Program-made: the position numbers and the translations under genes | Assembly: GCA_024690885.1 (NCBI GenBank) | Contig: JAILOI010000035.1 | Coordinates: 1-42,878 of the forward strand | DNA: 42,878 bases | Reading direction: 5' to 3' | DNA from: Lachnospiraceae bacterium | GTDB lineage: Bacteria; Bacillota; Clostridia; Lachnospirales; Lachnospiraceae | The notes under the pieces: model-generated | Seen by the model: only the letters and a program-made list of their open reading frames with translations | Databases searched by the model: none | Told to the model about the DNA's origin: nothing | In this document: piece after piece, positions 16,774-25,019 of the stretch | Layout of the letters: each line of letters starts with the position of its first letter | How positions within the stretch are numbered: the first letter of the stretch is position 1

Positions 16774-17619
16774 TCATGCTTGAGAGAAGGACCACGCATT
16801 CTTGACCTCGTTGGTAATATCATTGAGATTCCAGCTGCGACTGCTGAACTCTACATTGTTGGGATCGTTGACAATCACTTGCCCATCTTCGATTCCACTC
16901 AACACAATAAAGTGTCCGCCGGTGGTAAACGTCCCCGGCCCCATACTGCAAATCACCGGATGTCCCTGTTCCAGTTCTCCATAAATGGAGGTGAGGTTCT
17001 GGCCCAAGTCCGTGCAGTTCAAATTACAACTGGACGCATAGGATTGAAATACGGTCCAGGTGGTTCCGGTTCCATAGAGATAGAACCCGTTGTCCATGGC
17101 ATATTGGGCTACGGTGCTCGGGGTTATATTGCCATCTCTGGTTAAGCCTTCTGCCACCATCGCCAGGCAAGTCGGGGCACATCCACAAATTCCGATGTTA
17201 TTGTCTCCGTAGCTGTTGTATCCCCAGCGCTCATCCCACTGCATCAGAAGGGGAATATCCGCCTTCTTCTCCCGCGCCGTCAAAGCCGGCGTTGCATCCT
17301 TGTCATAGGATTCGTTCCCGTAGGCATAGAGAAAATGAATCAACCCAGGATTCCCGGCAGAGGCTTCCACCTTGCCTTCCGGATACATCTGACGATGTTC
17401 CTCTAGCCACGCATATTCCTGCTGTATCTGTTTATCCGAGAACGTCTGCATACCGGCAGTACGCTCAGAAGCATCTTTACATCGAGTCAAAACCAAGGCG
17501 GCGATGATCAACAGCAGAATCACTTCTTCGATGCGGAGAATTAAAATCTTACGCTTTAATTTCTGTACCCGCTTCGACGGTTTCCTATTCGTTGTTTGCT
17601 CATGTCTTACCGTATCCAT
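16774..17619 (-). CDS. Membrane-anchored C39-like cysteine peptidase, 281 aa
   Basis: The protein has a basic cytoplasmic tail (1-28), one membrane segment at about 31-46 and an extracellular C39-like (Peptidase_C39_2) papain-fold domain from about 120. The expected catalytic residues are visible: Cys147 in CGCAPTC, His236 in GGHFIVLSG and Asn/Asp251-252 in VIVNDP. Its neighbours are not bacteriocin genes, and no ABC exporter is fused, so it is not a processing transporter of the lantibiotic type. Relatives are secreted or anchored proteins of unknown substrate, perhaps acting on wall or surface proteins. Its own promoter carries a perfect dyad. ATG follows AAGGAG. Confidence 0.85.
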   Translation of the reverse strand: MDTVRHEQTTNRKPSKRVQKLKRKILILRIEEVILLLIIAALVLTRCKDASERTAGMQTFSDKQIQQEYAWLEEHRQMYPEGKVEASAGNPGLIHFLYAYGNESYDKDATPALTAREKKADIPLLMQWDERWGYNSYGDNNIGICGCAPTCLAMVAEGLTRDGNITPSTVAQYAMDNGFYLYGTGTTWTVFQSYASSCNLNCTDLGQNLTSIYGELEQGHPVICSMGPGTFTTGGHFIVLSGIEDGQVIVNDPNNVEFSSRSWNLNDITNEVKNAWSFSQA

Positions 17620-17633
17620 TCGTTTCTCCTTAC

Positions 17634-17672
17634 TGTACTATCTATTCTAGTACACATATTATGATTTGTCGA
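17634..17672 (-). promoter_or_regulatory. Promoter of the C39-like peptidase gene with overlapping dyad
   Basis: Minus-strand -35 TCGACA (17667-17672), 17-base spacer and -10 TAGAAT (17644-17649), each one mismatch from consensus. A perfect inverted repeat TGTACTA-N7-TAGTACA (17634-17654) overlaps the -10 and the start point and looks like an operator for an unidentified regulator. Confidence 0.72.
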
Positions 17673-17775
17673 GCACTTTTTACCACACGTTCCCTGTTTC
17701 TGTGAAAAAAGGTTTCTATACTTGTGGTAGTACGTTAGAATAAGGAAAACAATTATGCATCACAAGGAGCACATT

Positions 17776-18537
17776 ATGCACTGGATTTTGACCACTTTAT
17801 TTATCATTGGCGGCCTTCTGGCCGCACTTTATGGCGGTGTTGCCTGGATGGCACACTCCGGTACCTCTTTCTGGATGGTTTGGGAAGTCGGCGGCGGTTT
17901 TCTTCTGCTTCTAGCCTTCCTACATCATGCAGGAATTCTGGCTCGTTTACCACGGGTCCTAATCTATGGCTGTCTGGGCGTCGTTCTGCTGGGACTCCTT
18001 CTACTTGGGATTCTCGTCGGTCTCATCGCCCGCCAATTTTCTGCCGAGGGATCCGCTGATTTGGATTATGTAGTTGTATTAGGCGCACAGCTTCGCGCGG
18101 ATGGTCCTAGCATCATCCTGAAGGATCGTCTGGATACCGCCGTCACTTATCTGGAAGAGAACCCCTCCTGTATCTGTATCGTATCCGGCGGTCAGGGCTA
18201 TAATGAGCCCAAATCAGAGGCCGAAGGTATGCGGGAATATCTGGTTTCCTGCGGCATTGCGCCCGATCGCATTCTCGAAGAAGGAGCTTCCACCAATACC
18301 CTGGAGAACATCCGCTTCAGCAAAACCATTTTAGAACAACACTGCCGGGAAGCATCCTATTCGGTGGGCATTCTCACCAATAACTTCCATGTATTTCGTG
18401 CCACGGGGATTGCCCGAAAGCAGGGATTATCCAATGTCTGCGGCATTGCAGCACCATCCCATCCGCTGTATCTGCCCAACAATACCTTGCGGGAATGCAT
18501 CGGCGTCATCAAAGATGTCCTGGTTGGAAACATGTAA
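17776..18537 (+). CDS. YdcF/DUF218-family membrane protein, 253 aa
   Basis: Three to four hydrophobic segments fill about the first 85 residues, followed by a DUF218 domain that begins DYVVVLGAQ and contains IVSGGQG, SEAEGMREYL and EEGASTNTLENI. This matches the YdcF/SanA/ElyC group, which bind nucleotide-like ligands and are tied to envelope functions; the reaction is not established. The ATG at 17776 is preferred because AAGGAG lies six bases upstream; another ATG at 17755 has only a weak AAGGA. It stands alone on the plus strand between the C39-like gene and the TPR operon, and ends at a shared terminator. Confidence 0.88.
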   Translation: MHWILTTLFIIGGLLAALYGGVAWMAHSGTSFWMVWEVGGGFLLLLAFLHHAGILARLPRVLIYGCLGVVLLGLLLLGILVGLIARQFSAEGSADLDYVVVLGAQLRADGPSIILKDRLDTAVTYLEENPSCICIVSGGQGYNEPKSEAEGMREYLVSCGIAPDRILEEGASTNTLENIRFSKTILEQHCREASYSVGILTNNFHVFRATGIARKQGLSNVCGIAAPSHPLYLPNNTLRECIGVIKDVLVGNM

Positions 18538-18539
18538 AA

Positions 18540-18578
18540 AATCCCCACAAGGCGTTGTTGCCCTGTGGGGATTCTTCT
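18540..18578. terminator. Bidirectional terminator between YdcF-like and TPR genes
   Basis: A 14-base stem with one mismatch (18540-18553 with 18560-18573, loop GTTGTT) is flanked by A/T-rich ends on both sides. It closes both the plus-strand gene and the long minus-strand operon. Confidence 0.85.
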
Positions 18579-18587
18579 TTTGAATAT

Positions 18588-20093
18588 TTATTCTGCCGGA
18601 GTGGCTTCACCCTCGGCCGGAGCCTCTTCCGTCTGCTGGGCCTCTCCTTCCGCCGCATTCTCCGTCGTTGTGGTCGGATTAGCTCCTGCAGTTGAATTAT
18701 TGGCAATATCCAGCGTTCCACCGGATTCCAATGTCTCAATGGCTTTCTCGGCTGCACGTCCCTTCCGGGTATTCGGATAGGTTTCTGCCACCTTCTTGTA
18801 ATAAATCAGGGCATTCTCGTTGTCCGATACCGCCGCATAACTTTGTGCCAGATAGCTCAGGGCATCCCCATTACTATAAGCCTCATCCAATGCGACCACC
18901 TTGGCAAAGTTCTCCACCGCCTTGGCATAGTCCTTGGCATAGAATGCCTGGTAGCCGTCTTTATAATACTTATCCGCAAGGTATGCATTGGTGACAACGA
19001 TAATCTCATCGTATTTCGCCTGTCCATTGGTGGACAACAGTTCCCGATTCACCGTCTCCATGGCTGCGCTGGCCTTCTCCAAATCCTTGGCTGTATAAGC
19101 GGTCTCTGCTTCCAACAGCTTCTCATAGGATTCCTTCTGGTCACCCTTGCCGGTGTAGTTCTCCAGCTGCGCATTCAAGTCATCAATCTCACGCTGCAAT
19201 ACTGCAACGTCCGTCGCTGTACTGGTCGCCTTCTCATTGGCATCCACAAGCGCATTGGCCGCTTCGCTGTTGGCACTCTGTCGAACGGATGGCACCACCA
19301 GGAACATACAAACCAATACCCCGATAAAAATACCTACCAGGATGTTGACGATTCCACTCTTGGAATTGTCCATCGCTTCGATGAAGGTCTGACGCCTTCC
19401 ATAGGTTCCATCTCCTGCATCCATATAATCCAGGGAGTCATTGCGTCTACGACGCTTCTTTTTGGATTTTTTATCCTTCAGTACACGGCGTACTTCCTGC
19501 TGATATGCCACCGTGGTCGGATTCTTGATGTCGATTTTGGCCGCCTCGGACAACTCCTTCTTGGCATCCTCATACTTACCTTCCATCATAAGAAGTAGGG
19601 CAAGCAGCTGACGAGCACGAATCAAATTCGGCTGCATGGACAACACACGCTTCAGTTGAATCTTGGCCAAATCGTAGCTCTTCTGGCGTACATACTCGAT
19701 AGCCTGGTTATACTTCTTACAGGTCTGATTCAACTTCTCCAACAGGTTGGCGCCCTGCTGTAAATCATCCAGATAGTGATCCGCCACCGGGTTCTCATCC
19801 GGAAAGTAGTTCTTGGAGATGACCCACTCGCTTAAGGCCTGCACCGTCTCACCCATCTCGAAATACACAAGACCCAACAGGTTTCTGGCATCCAGGTTGT
19901 ATTTATTATATTTTAAGCTCTGATTCAGGTACTCTGCAGCACCGGTCAAATCACGGATTTTGGCACGCTCCAAGCCCTCGTTATAGAAGGTATTGGACGC
20001 ATAGATAACCTTGTGATATGCACTGTTGTCTGCACCGCAGTAGGGGCATGTCCCCTGGGTCCCGATTTCATTCTGACAATAGAAGCAATTCAT
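18588..20093 (-). CDS. Zinc-ribbon and TPR membrane protein, 501 aa
   Basis: The N-terminus is a small zinc ribbon with Cys3, Cys6, Cys16 and Cys19. Helical TPR-like repeats occupy about 30-200, then a very basic stretch (207-217), a single membrane segment at 247-268, a coiled-coil-like part at about 280-330, more TPRs at about 365-455 (YKDGYQAFYAKDYAKAVENF) and a Glu/Ala/Thr/Pro-rich tail. The topology suggests a cytoplasmic N-terminal half and an extracytoplasmic C-terminal half, both protein-binding. It is a likely scaffold for an envelope complex; no enzymatic motif is seen. It is the last gene of the operon and starts six bases after the 51-residue gene. Only a weak AAAGG lies before its ATG, fitting translational coupling. 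Confidence 0.82.
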   Translation of the reverse strand: MNCFYCQNEIGTQGTCPYCGADNSAYHKVIYASNTFYNEGLERAKIRDLTGAAEYLNQSLKYNKYNLDARNLLGLVYFEMGETVQALSEWVISKNYFPDENPVADHYLDDLQQGANLLEKLNQTCKKYNQAIEYVRQKSYDLAKIQLKRVLSMQPNLIRARQLLALLLMMEGKYEDAKKELSEAAKIDIKNPTTVAYQQEVRRVLKDKKSKKKRRRRNDSLDYMDAGDGTYGRRQTFIEAMDNSKSGIVNILVGIFIGVLVCMFLVVPSVRQSANSEAANALVDANEKATSTATDVAVLQREIDDLNAQLENYTGKGDQKESYEKLLEAETAYTAKDLEKASAAMETVNRELLSTNGQAKYDEIIVVTNAYLADKYYKDGYQAFYAKDYAKAVENFAKVVALDEAYSNGDALSYLAQSYAAVSDNENALIYYKKVAETYPNTRKGRAAEKAIETLESGGTLDIANNSTAGANPTTTTENAAEGEAQQTEEAPAEGEATPAE

Positions 20094-20099
20094 AACCTT

Positions 20100-20255
20100 T
20101 TACCGTGACTTTCCCTGCTTAGACAGATTCTCTGCTACCATCTCTTTCATGATATCCACCATATCCGTTAAATCACGGTTGTGGATGGAGTCCTCTGCCT
20201 CGCCGACTTCCATGCTTGGTTTGTACTTCTTCAATTCTTCTTCAAAATCGATCAT
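20100..20255 (-). CDS. Small acidic protein, 51 aa, unknown function
   Basis: An unbroken 51-codon frame, MIDFEEELKKYKPS at its start, lies between cdd and the TPR gene with 15-base and 6-base gaps. AAAGGAA sits seven bases before the ATG. The sequence is charged and predicted helical, with an acidic first half and a basic end (KQGKSR); there is no membrane segment. Its tight packing between two operon genes, its good ribosome site and its codon use support it as a real gene. I do not recognise the family. It might bind the TPR scaffold encoded next to it, which is inference from position only. Confidence 0.7.
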   Translation of the reverse strand: MIDFEEELKKYKPSMEVGEAEDSIHNRDLTDMVDIMKEMVAENLSKQGKSR

Positions 20256-20270
20256 GATAAGTTCCTTTCC

Positions 20271-20678
20271 CTACCAATCTTCCAAAGAAAAGCTCATGGG
20301 AAGCAATTCTGCAACTGTGGTAGTTTCGTATCCATCCTTGTGTGCAATCACCACTTCCATATCCTGTTTACAAAATTCTCGTAATACCTGACGACATATA
20401 CCACACGGGCTACATGGGATTCCCACTTCCCCCTTCGGGCCGCCACACAACGCGAGGGCTTTGAAATCTCTGCGGCCTTCGCTGATAGCCTTAAAAATTG
20501 CAGTACGCTCGGCGCAATTTGCTGCACCATAAGATGCATTCTCAATGTTGCATCCGGTGTAGATCCTACCGTCTTCCATCAGAAACGCTGCTCCCACATA
20601 GAAGTTGGAGTATGGTGCGTATGCCTTCATCATGGCCTCTTTTGCTGCTGCAATCAATCCTTCGCGATCGTAATTCAT
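20271..20678 (-). CDS. cdd: Cytidine deaminase, 135 aa
   Basis: A zinc-dependent deaminase converting cytidine and deoxycytidine to uridine and deoxyuridine in pyrimidine salvage. The active site is plain: Cys55-Ala-Glu57 in NCAERTA, with Glu57 as proton shuttle, and Cys92/Cys95 in SPCGICRQ as zinc ligands. Substrate motifs YSNFYVGAA and GCNIENASYG are intact, and the length is that of the homotetrameric family. It lies five bases after deoC, a pairing often seen for nucleoside catabolism. Confidence 0.96.
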   Translation of the reverse strand: MNYDREGLIAAAKEAMMKAYAPYSNFYVGAAFLMEDGRIYTGCNIENASYGAANCAERTAIFKAISEGRRDFKALALCGGPKGEVGIPCSPCGICRQVLREFCKQDMEVVIAHKDGYETTTVAELLPMSFSLEDW

Positions 20679-20683
20679 AGTTC

Positions 20684-21346
20684 TTACTCCGCAGCCTTTA
20701 CTGCACTTACCACACGGCTGGTTCCCAGACGGCTTGCACCGATTTCAATAAACTTCTCTGCATCTGCCAGACTTCCGATTCCGCCTGCAGCCTTGACCAT
20801 CTTGTCTCCGGTCATATGCTTTACCATCAATTCCACATCTTCAAAGGTTGCTCCGTTGGTGGAGAATCCGGTAGAAGTCTTGATGTACTCAGCCTTGGAC
20901 TTGTTTACCACGTCGCACATTGCAACGATTTCATCCTTGGTCAGAAGACAGGTCTCGATGATGACCTTCAGAAGCTTTCCTTCACAGGAATCCTTGATGG
21001 CGTTGATTTCTGCCAGAATATCATCCCAGCGACCTTCCTTAGCCCAGCCTACGTTAATCACCATATCTACTTCTTCTGCACCGTTCTTCACTGCATCATT
21101 GGCTTCGAAGCACTTCGCAGCAGTGGTCGAATATCCGTTGGGAAAACCGATGACGGTACAAACCTTCAGATGTCCGCCCTGTGCCTTGATATAGTCTGCT
21201 GCCTGCTTCACGAAAGAAGCCGGAATACATACGGAAGCGGTATCATACTTCATTCCGTCATCGACAATCTGCTTGATATCTGACCAGGTGGATTCTACCT
21301 TCAGCAATGTGTGATCTACTTTACTTAAAATTTCCTGATTTGTCAT
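20684..21346 (-). CDS. deoC: Deoxyribose-phosphate aldolase, 220 aa
   Basis: A class I aldolase that splits 2-deoxyribose 5-phosphate to glyceraldehyde 3-phosphate and acetaldehyde. The Schiff-base lysine is Lys156 in YIKTSTGF, with the helper Lys185 in MVKAAGGI and Asp94 in EVDMVIN, all expected of DeoC. ATG follows GAGGG. It precedes cdd directly, so the pair would degrade deoxynucleosides together. A strong stem-loop without a T run lies between it and valS, so the upstream genes may or may not be co-transcribed. Confidence 0.96.
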   Translation of the reverse strand: MTNQEILSKVDHTLLKVESTWSDIKQIVDDGMKYDTASVCIPASFVKQAADYIKAQGGHLKVCTVIGFPNGYSTTAAKCFEANDAVKNGAEEVDMVINVGWAKEGRWDDILAEINAIKDSCEGKLLKVIIETCLLTKDEIVAMCDVVNKSKAEYIKTSTGFSTNGATFEDVELMVKHMTGDKMVKAAGGIGSLADAEKFIEIGASRLGTSRVVSAVKAAE

Positions 21347-21367
21347 AATTTACCCTCACTATATTCT

Positions 21368-21400
21368 GTTGGAAATACAACGGAGCGTTGTATCTCCAAC
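21368..21400 (-). other. Intercistronic stem-loop between valS and deoC
   Basis: Arms 21368-21382 and 21386-21400 form a 15-pair stem (one G-U on the minus strand) closed by a three-base loop. No T run follows in the direction of transcription, so it is not a classical terminator; an RNA-processing or stability element is possible. Confidence 0.6.
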
Positions 21401-21411
21401 GTATTTTAAAA

Positions 21412-24057
21412 CTAGTTCATACTGTCCAGACGTGCAACAACCTCTGCCATCATCTGCTCATACTTGGCAAGTTTCTCTTTCTCCTCAGCAACCTTGGCTT
21501 CCGGTGCTTTGGACAAGAACTTCTCGTTGGAAAGCATTGCCTTGGAACGCTTCAACTCACCCTCAAGACGTGCCTTCTCTTTGGAGAGACGCTCCTTTTC
21601 CTTCTCGAAGTCTACCAAATCTTCCAAAGGAATATAGAGTACGGCATCCGGAATTACAACGGATACTGCATCGCTTGGGATGCCATCGGTACCTTCCTGA
21701 ACAACTACTTCACTGGCACCTGCCAATCCCTGATATACCGGCTGAATGCTGGTGAAGATGTCACGGATTGCTGCATCCGATGCGGTGACAAACAACTTTG
21801 CCTTACGGCTTGGTGGAACGTCCATATCGGTACGTAAGGTACGAATACCACGAACCAATTCCTTGGCACGCTCAACCGCTGCCTCTTCTGCCTCGAAGTT
21901 CCACTCCTCCTTGAACTGTGGCCAGGTGGAAATCATAATGGATTCCTCTTCCGGATGCAGTGCACAGTAAATCTCCTCGGTGATGAATGGCATATATGGG
22001 TGTAACAACTTCAATGCATTGGATAATACGGTACGTAAGGTCCACAGCGCTGCATTGGCAGATACCGGATCTGCTTCCTTGTTGTACATACGTGGTTTTA
22101 CGATTTCAATGTACCAGTCACAGAACTCATCCCAGATGAAGTCATATACCTTCTGAACTGCGATACCAAGCTCATACTTGTCCATGTTCTCGGTAACGTC
22201 CTTGGCCAGACGATTGACCTTGGAGAGAATCCAGCGATCTGCTTCTGTTAACTCTGCATCGGCCGGCTTTGTAATGTCGCTTCCCTCTAAATTCATCTGA
22301 ATGAATCGGGATGCATTCCAAACCTTGTTTGCGAAATTACGGCTATTCTCTACACGCTCCCAATAGAAACGCATATCATTACCCGGTGCATTACCGGTAA
22401 TCAAAGTGAGACGCAACGCATCTGCACCGTACTTATCAATCACTTCCAATGGATCGATACCATTGCCCAGAGACTTACTCATCTTACGTCCCTGATCGTC
22501 ACGAACCAGACCGTGGAACAATACGGTATGGAATGGCGCCTTGCCCATCTGCTCGTATCCGGAGAAAATCATACGGATAACCCAGAAGAAGATGATGTCA
22601 TATCCGGTAACCAATACATCGTTCGGATAGAAGTAATCCAAATCCTCGGTATTCTTTGGCCAGCCCAATGTGGAGAATGGCCACAATGCGGAGGAGAACC
22701 AGGTATCCAAGGTATCCTCATCCTGCTTCATATGGTTTTTGCCACACTTCGGACATACGCTTGGTGCTTCTTTTGCCACAACCATATGGCCACAGTCCTC
22801 GCAATAGTATGCCGGGATACGATGTCCCCACCACAACTGACGGGAAATACACCAGTCACGGATGTTGTCGGTCCAGTTGAAGTAGGTCTTCTCCATACGC
22901 TTCGGAAGAAGCTGGATATCTCCGTTCTTCACGCCTTCCACTGCCGGCTTGATCAGCTCGTCCATCTTGACGAACCACTGCTGCTTAATCATCGGCTCAA
23001 CGGTAGTATGGCAACGATCGTGGGTACCTACGTTGTGCTGGTGTGGAACCACCTTCACCAGAAGTCCCTGTTCCTTCAAGTCTGCCACCAATGCTTCACG
23101 GCACTCATAACGATCCATACCTGCGTACTTGCCGGCCTTGTCGTTCATAGTTGCATCATCGTTGATAACTACAATTTCCTCTAAGTTATGACGCTTACCA
23201 ACCTCGAAATCGTTAGGGTCGTGGGCCGGTGTAATCTTCACGCAACCGGTTCCGAACTCCTTGTCTACATAGCTGTCTGCGATGACCGGAATCTCACGAT
23301 CGGTGCAAGGAAGCTTCAAGGTCTTGCCAATGATATCCGCATAACGCTCATCCTCCGGATTCACTGCAACTGCCGTATCACCGAAGAGGGTTTCCGGACG
23401 GGTGGTTGCAATTTCAACGAAACGGCCTTCCTCACCAACAACCGGATAATTGATGTGCCAGAAAAATCCATCCTGGTCCTCATGCTCAACCTCTGCATCA
23501 GAGATGGAGGTCTGACAAACCGGGCACCAGTTTACGATACGGCTGCCCTTGTAAATTAAGCCTTTCTCGTAGAGCTTAATGAATACATCCAAAACTGCAT
23601 CGGAGCAACCTTCGTCCATGGTGAAACGCTCACGATCCCAATCGGCGGAGGATCCCATCTTCTTCAGCTGGTTGATGATACGTCCGCCGTATTCCTTACG
23701 CCACTCCCAGCACTTCTCCAGGAATCCGTCACGTCCAAGGTCTGCCTTGTCGATGCCCTGTTCCTTCAATGCGTTGATGACCTTCACCTCGGTCGCAATT
23801 GCGGCATGGTCGGTTCCCGGCTGCCACAATGCATTGTAGCCCTGCATACGCTTAAACCGAATGAGGATATCCTGCATGGTGTTATCCAAGGCATGGCCCA
23901 TATGTAACTGTCCGGTAATATTTGGCGGTGGCATCACAATGGTAAACGGCTTCTTAGAACGATCTACCTCTGCATGGAAATATCCATTGTCCTCCCACTT
24001 TTTGTATAAGCGTTCCTCCAATCCCTTCGGATCGTAGGTTTTAGCTAACTCCTTCAT
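21412..24057 (-). CDS. valS: Valyl-tRNA synthetase, 881 aa
   Basis: A class Ia aminoacyl-tRNA synthetase charging tRNA-Val. The HIGH-type motif is His52-Met-Gly-His55 in ITGQLHMGHAL and the KMSKS loop lies at 525-529. An editing (CP1) domain spans roughly 200-340 and contains TTRPETLFGDTAV. A four-cysteine knuckle (Cys419, 422, 435, 438) sits before the conserved DTWFSSALWP. The C-terminus ends in the long valine-specific coiled coil (about 815-881). Full length. ATG follows GGAAGG and is only 18 bases after a glycosyltransferase stop; there is therefore no room for its own T-box leader, which is unusual for a Firmicute valS. Confidence 0.97.
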   Translation of the reverse strand: MKELAKTYDPKGLEERLYKKWEDNGYFHAEVDRSKKPFTIVMPPPNITGQLHMGHALDNTMQDILIRFKRMQGYNALWQPGTDHAAIATEVKVINALKEQGIDKADLGRDGFLEKCWEWRKEYGGRIINQLKKMGSSADWDRERFTMDEGCSDAVLDVFIKLYEKGLIYKGSRIVNWCPVCQTSISDAEVEHEDQDGFFWHINYPVVGEEGRFVEIATTRPETLFGDTAVAVNPEDERYADIIGKTLKLPCTDREIPVIADSYVDKEFGTGCVKITPAHDPNDFEVGKRHNLEEIVVINDDATMNDKAGKYAGMDRYECREALVADLKEQGLLVKVVPHQHNVGTHDRCHTTVEPMIKQQWFVKMDELIKPAVEGVKNGDIQLLPKRMEKTYFNWTDNIRDWCISRQLWWGHRIPAYYCEDCGHMVVAKEAPSVCPKCGKNHMKQDEDTLDTWFSSALWPFSTLGWPKNTEDLDYFYPNDVLVTGYDIIFFWVIRMIFSGYEQMGKAPFHTVLFHGLVRDDQGRKMSKSLGNGIDPLEVIDKYGADALRLTLITGNAPGNDMRFYWERVENSRNFANKVWNASRFIQMNLEGSDITKPADAELTEADRWILSKVNRLAKDVTENMDKYELGIAVQKVYDFIWDEFCDWYIEIVKPRMYNKEADPVSANAALWTLRTVLSNALKLLHPYMPFITEEIYCALHPEEESIMISTWPQFKEEWNFEAEEAAVERAKELVRGIRTLRTDMDVPPSRKAKLFVTASDAAIRDIFTSIQPVYQGLAGASEVVVQEGTDGIPSDAVSVVIPDAVLYIPLEDLVDFEKEKERLSKEKARLEGELKRSKAMLSNEKFLSKAPEAKVAEEKEKLAKYEQMMAEVVARLDSMN

Positions 24058-24075
24058 GAAAAATTCCTTCCTTTC

Positions 24076-25011
24076 TTATATCCAAAGCCACATCCAAAAA
24101 CTGTGATGTGCACGATTGATTTGATTCTCTCTGCAGAAACGAATGCGATATCCTCTGGAATGATGTTCCAAATCCAGATATCCTTCCAACACTTCGCGCA
24201 CGTCTTGGGGAAGTGCGTCTCTGGTCAATACCTCTGCTGCCAGTCGCCTGGAAATCTCAATAAACTTCCGCTTCTCTCTGGCAAAAGATCCGGTAAAAAT
24301 CGCATCCACATTGCGTAATATCTTATGAACACCCGACTCCGTCTTGGCACCGAGAACGTTCTCTCCATGCTGCCGGTATGCAACCAACGGCGTGGAAATA
24401 AATCCAATCTCTCCGTAAACTGCCGCCATCATCATCACCCATGCATCATGCATCTCGATGTGATCCATATTCGGAAGCGGCAAACAGCAATCACGCAACG
24501 CGCGATTAAATGCCATGGAGCAACCTGCTGCCGGATTGTCGATTAAAATCTGCGTATAGCGTAACTGCGTTCCACTTCGTCCCATATAATCCAAAAACGA
24601 AGGTGCAATCAATTTGCAATTGGCATCCACCACCTGCATGTCACAGAAGACGGCCTGCGGAGAGGCGCCATGTAAGGACAGTTCGGTCAGTGTATCCACT
24701 TCCATCTGTACCTTGTCTGGCATCCACACATCGTCCTGATCGCAGAAAAAATAAACATCCGCCTCTACCTGCTCCAGCAAGTAGAGAAAACTGCGCTTGC
24801 TGCCTAGACCCGTCGGGCCCTCCACTCGCACATAGCGCTCCGGAAATCGTTGCTGATATTCATCTATAATCTCATTGGTCCCATCTCTAGACCCGTCATC
24901 GTGAACGTAGACTCGAAAGTTCACCTGAGTCTGGTTTTCCAGGGAGTCCAATAATTCTCGTAAATAGGCTTCCCCATTGTAGGTTGCCAGGAGAATTGCT
25001 ATCTGACTCAT
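24076..25011 (-). CDS. GT2-family glycosyltransferase, rhamnosyltransferase-like, 311 aa
   Basis: A cytoplasmic GT-A fold transferase. The fold starts IAILLATYNGEAYL, followed by VYVHDDGSRDGT and the metal-binding DQDD at 91-94 in YFFCDQDDVW. The acceptor region contains GCSMAFNRAL and MHDAWVMM. The pattern most resembles rhamnosyltransferases and galactosyltransferases that build cell-surface polysaccharides. No membrane segment is seen. It follows another GT2 gene by eight bases and precedes valS by 18. Confidence 0.88.
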   Translation of the reverse strand: MSQIAILLATYNGEAYLRELLDSLENQTQVNFRVYVHDDGSRDGTNEIIDEYQQRFPERYVRVEGPTGLGSKRSFLYLLEQVEADVYFFCDQDDVWMPDKVQMEVDTLTELSLHGASPQAVFCDMQVVDANCKLIAPSFLDYMGRSGTQLRYTQILIDNPAAGCSMAFNRALRDCCLPLPNMDHIEMHDAWVMMMAAVYGEIGFISTPLVAYRQHGENVLGAKTESGVHKILRNVDAIFTGSFAREKRKFIEISRRLAAEVLTRDALPQDVREVLEGYLDLEHHSRGYRIRFCRENQINRAHHSFWMWLWI

Positions 25012-25019
25012 ACTATATC

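Noticed and set aside
18843-19598. Plus-strand frame of 251 codons opposite the TPR protein gene
   Set aside because: It overlaps a well-supported gene completely and has no recognisable domain.
24058-24075. T-box leader for valS
   Set aside because: Only 18 bases separate valS from the preceding gene; no specifier stem, T-box motif or antiterminator can fit, though one inside the upstream gene was not fully excluded.
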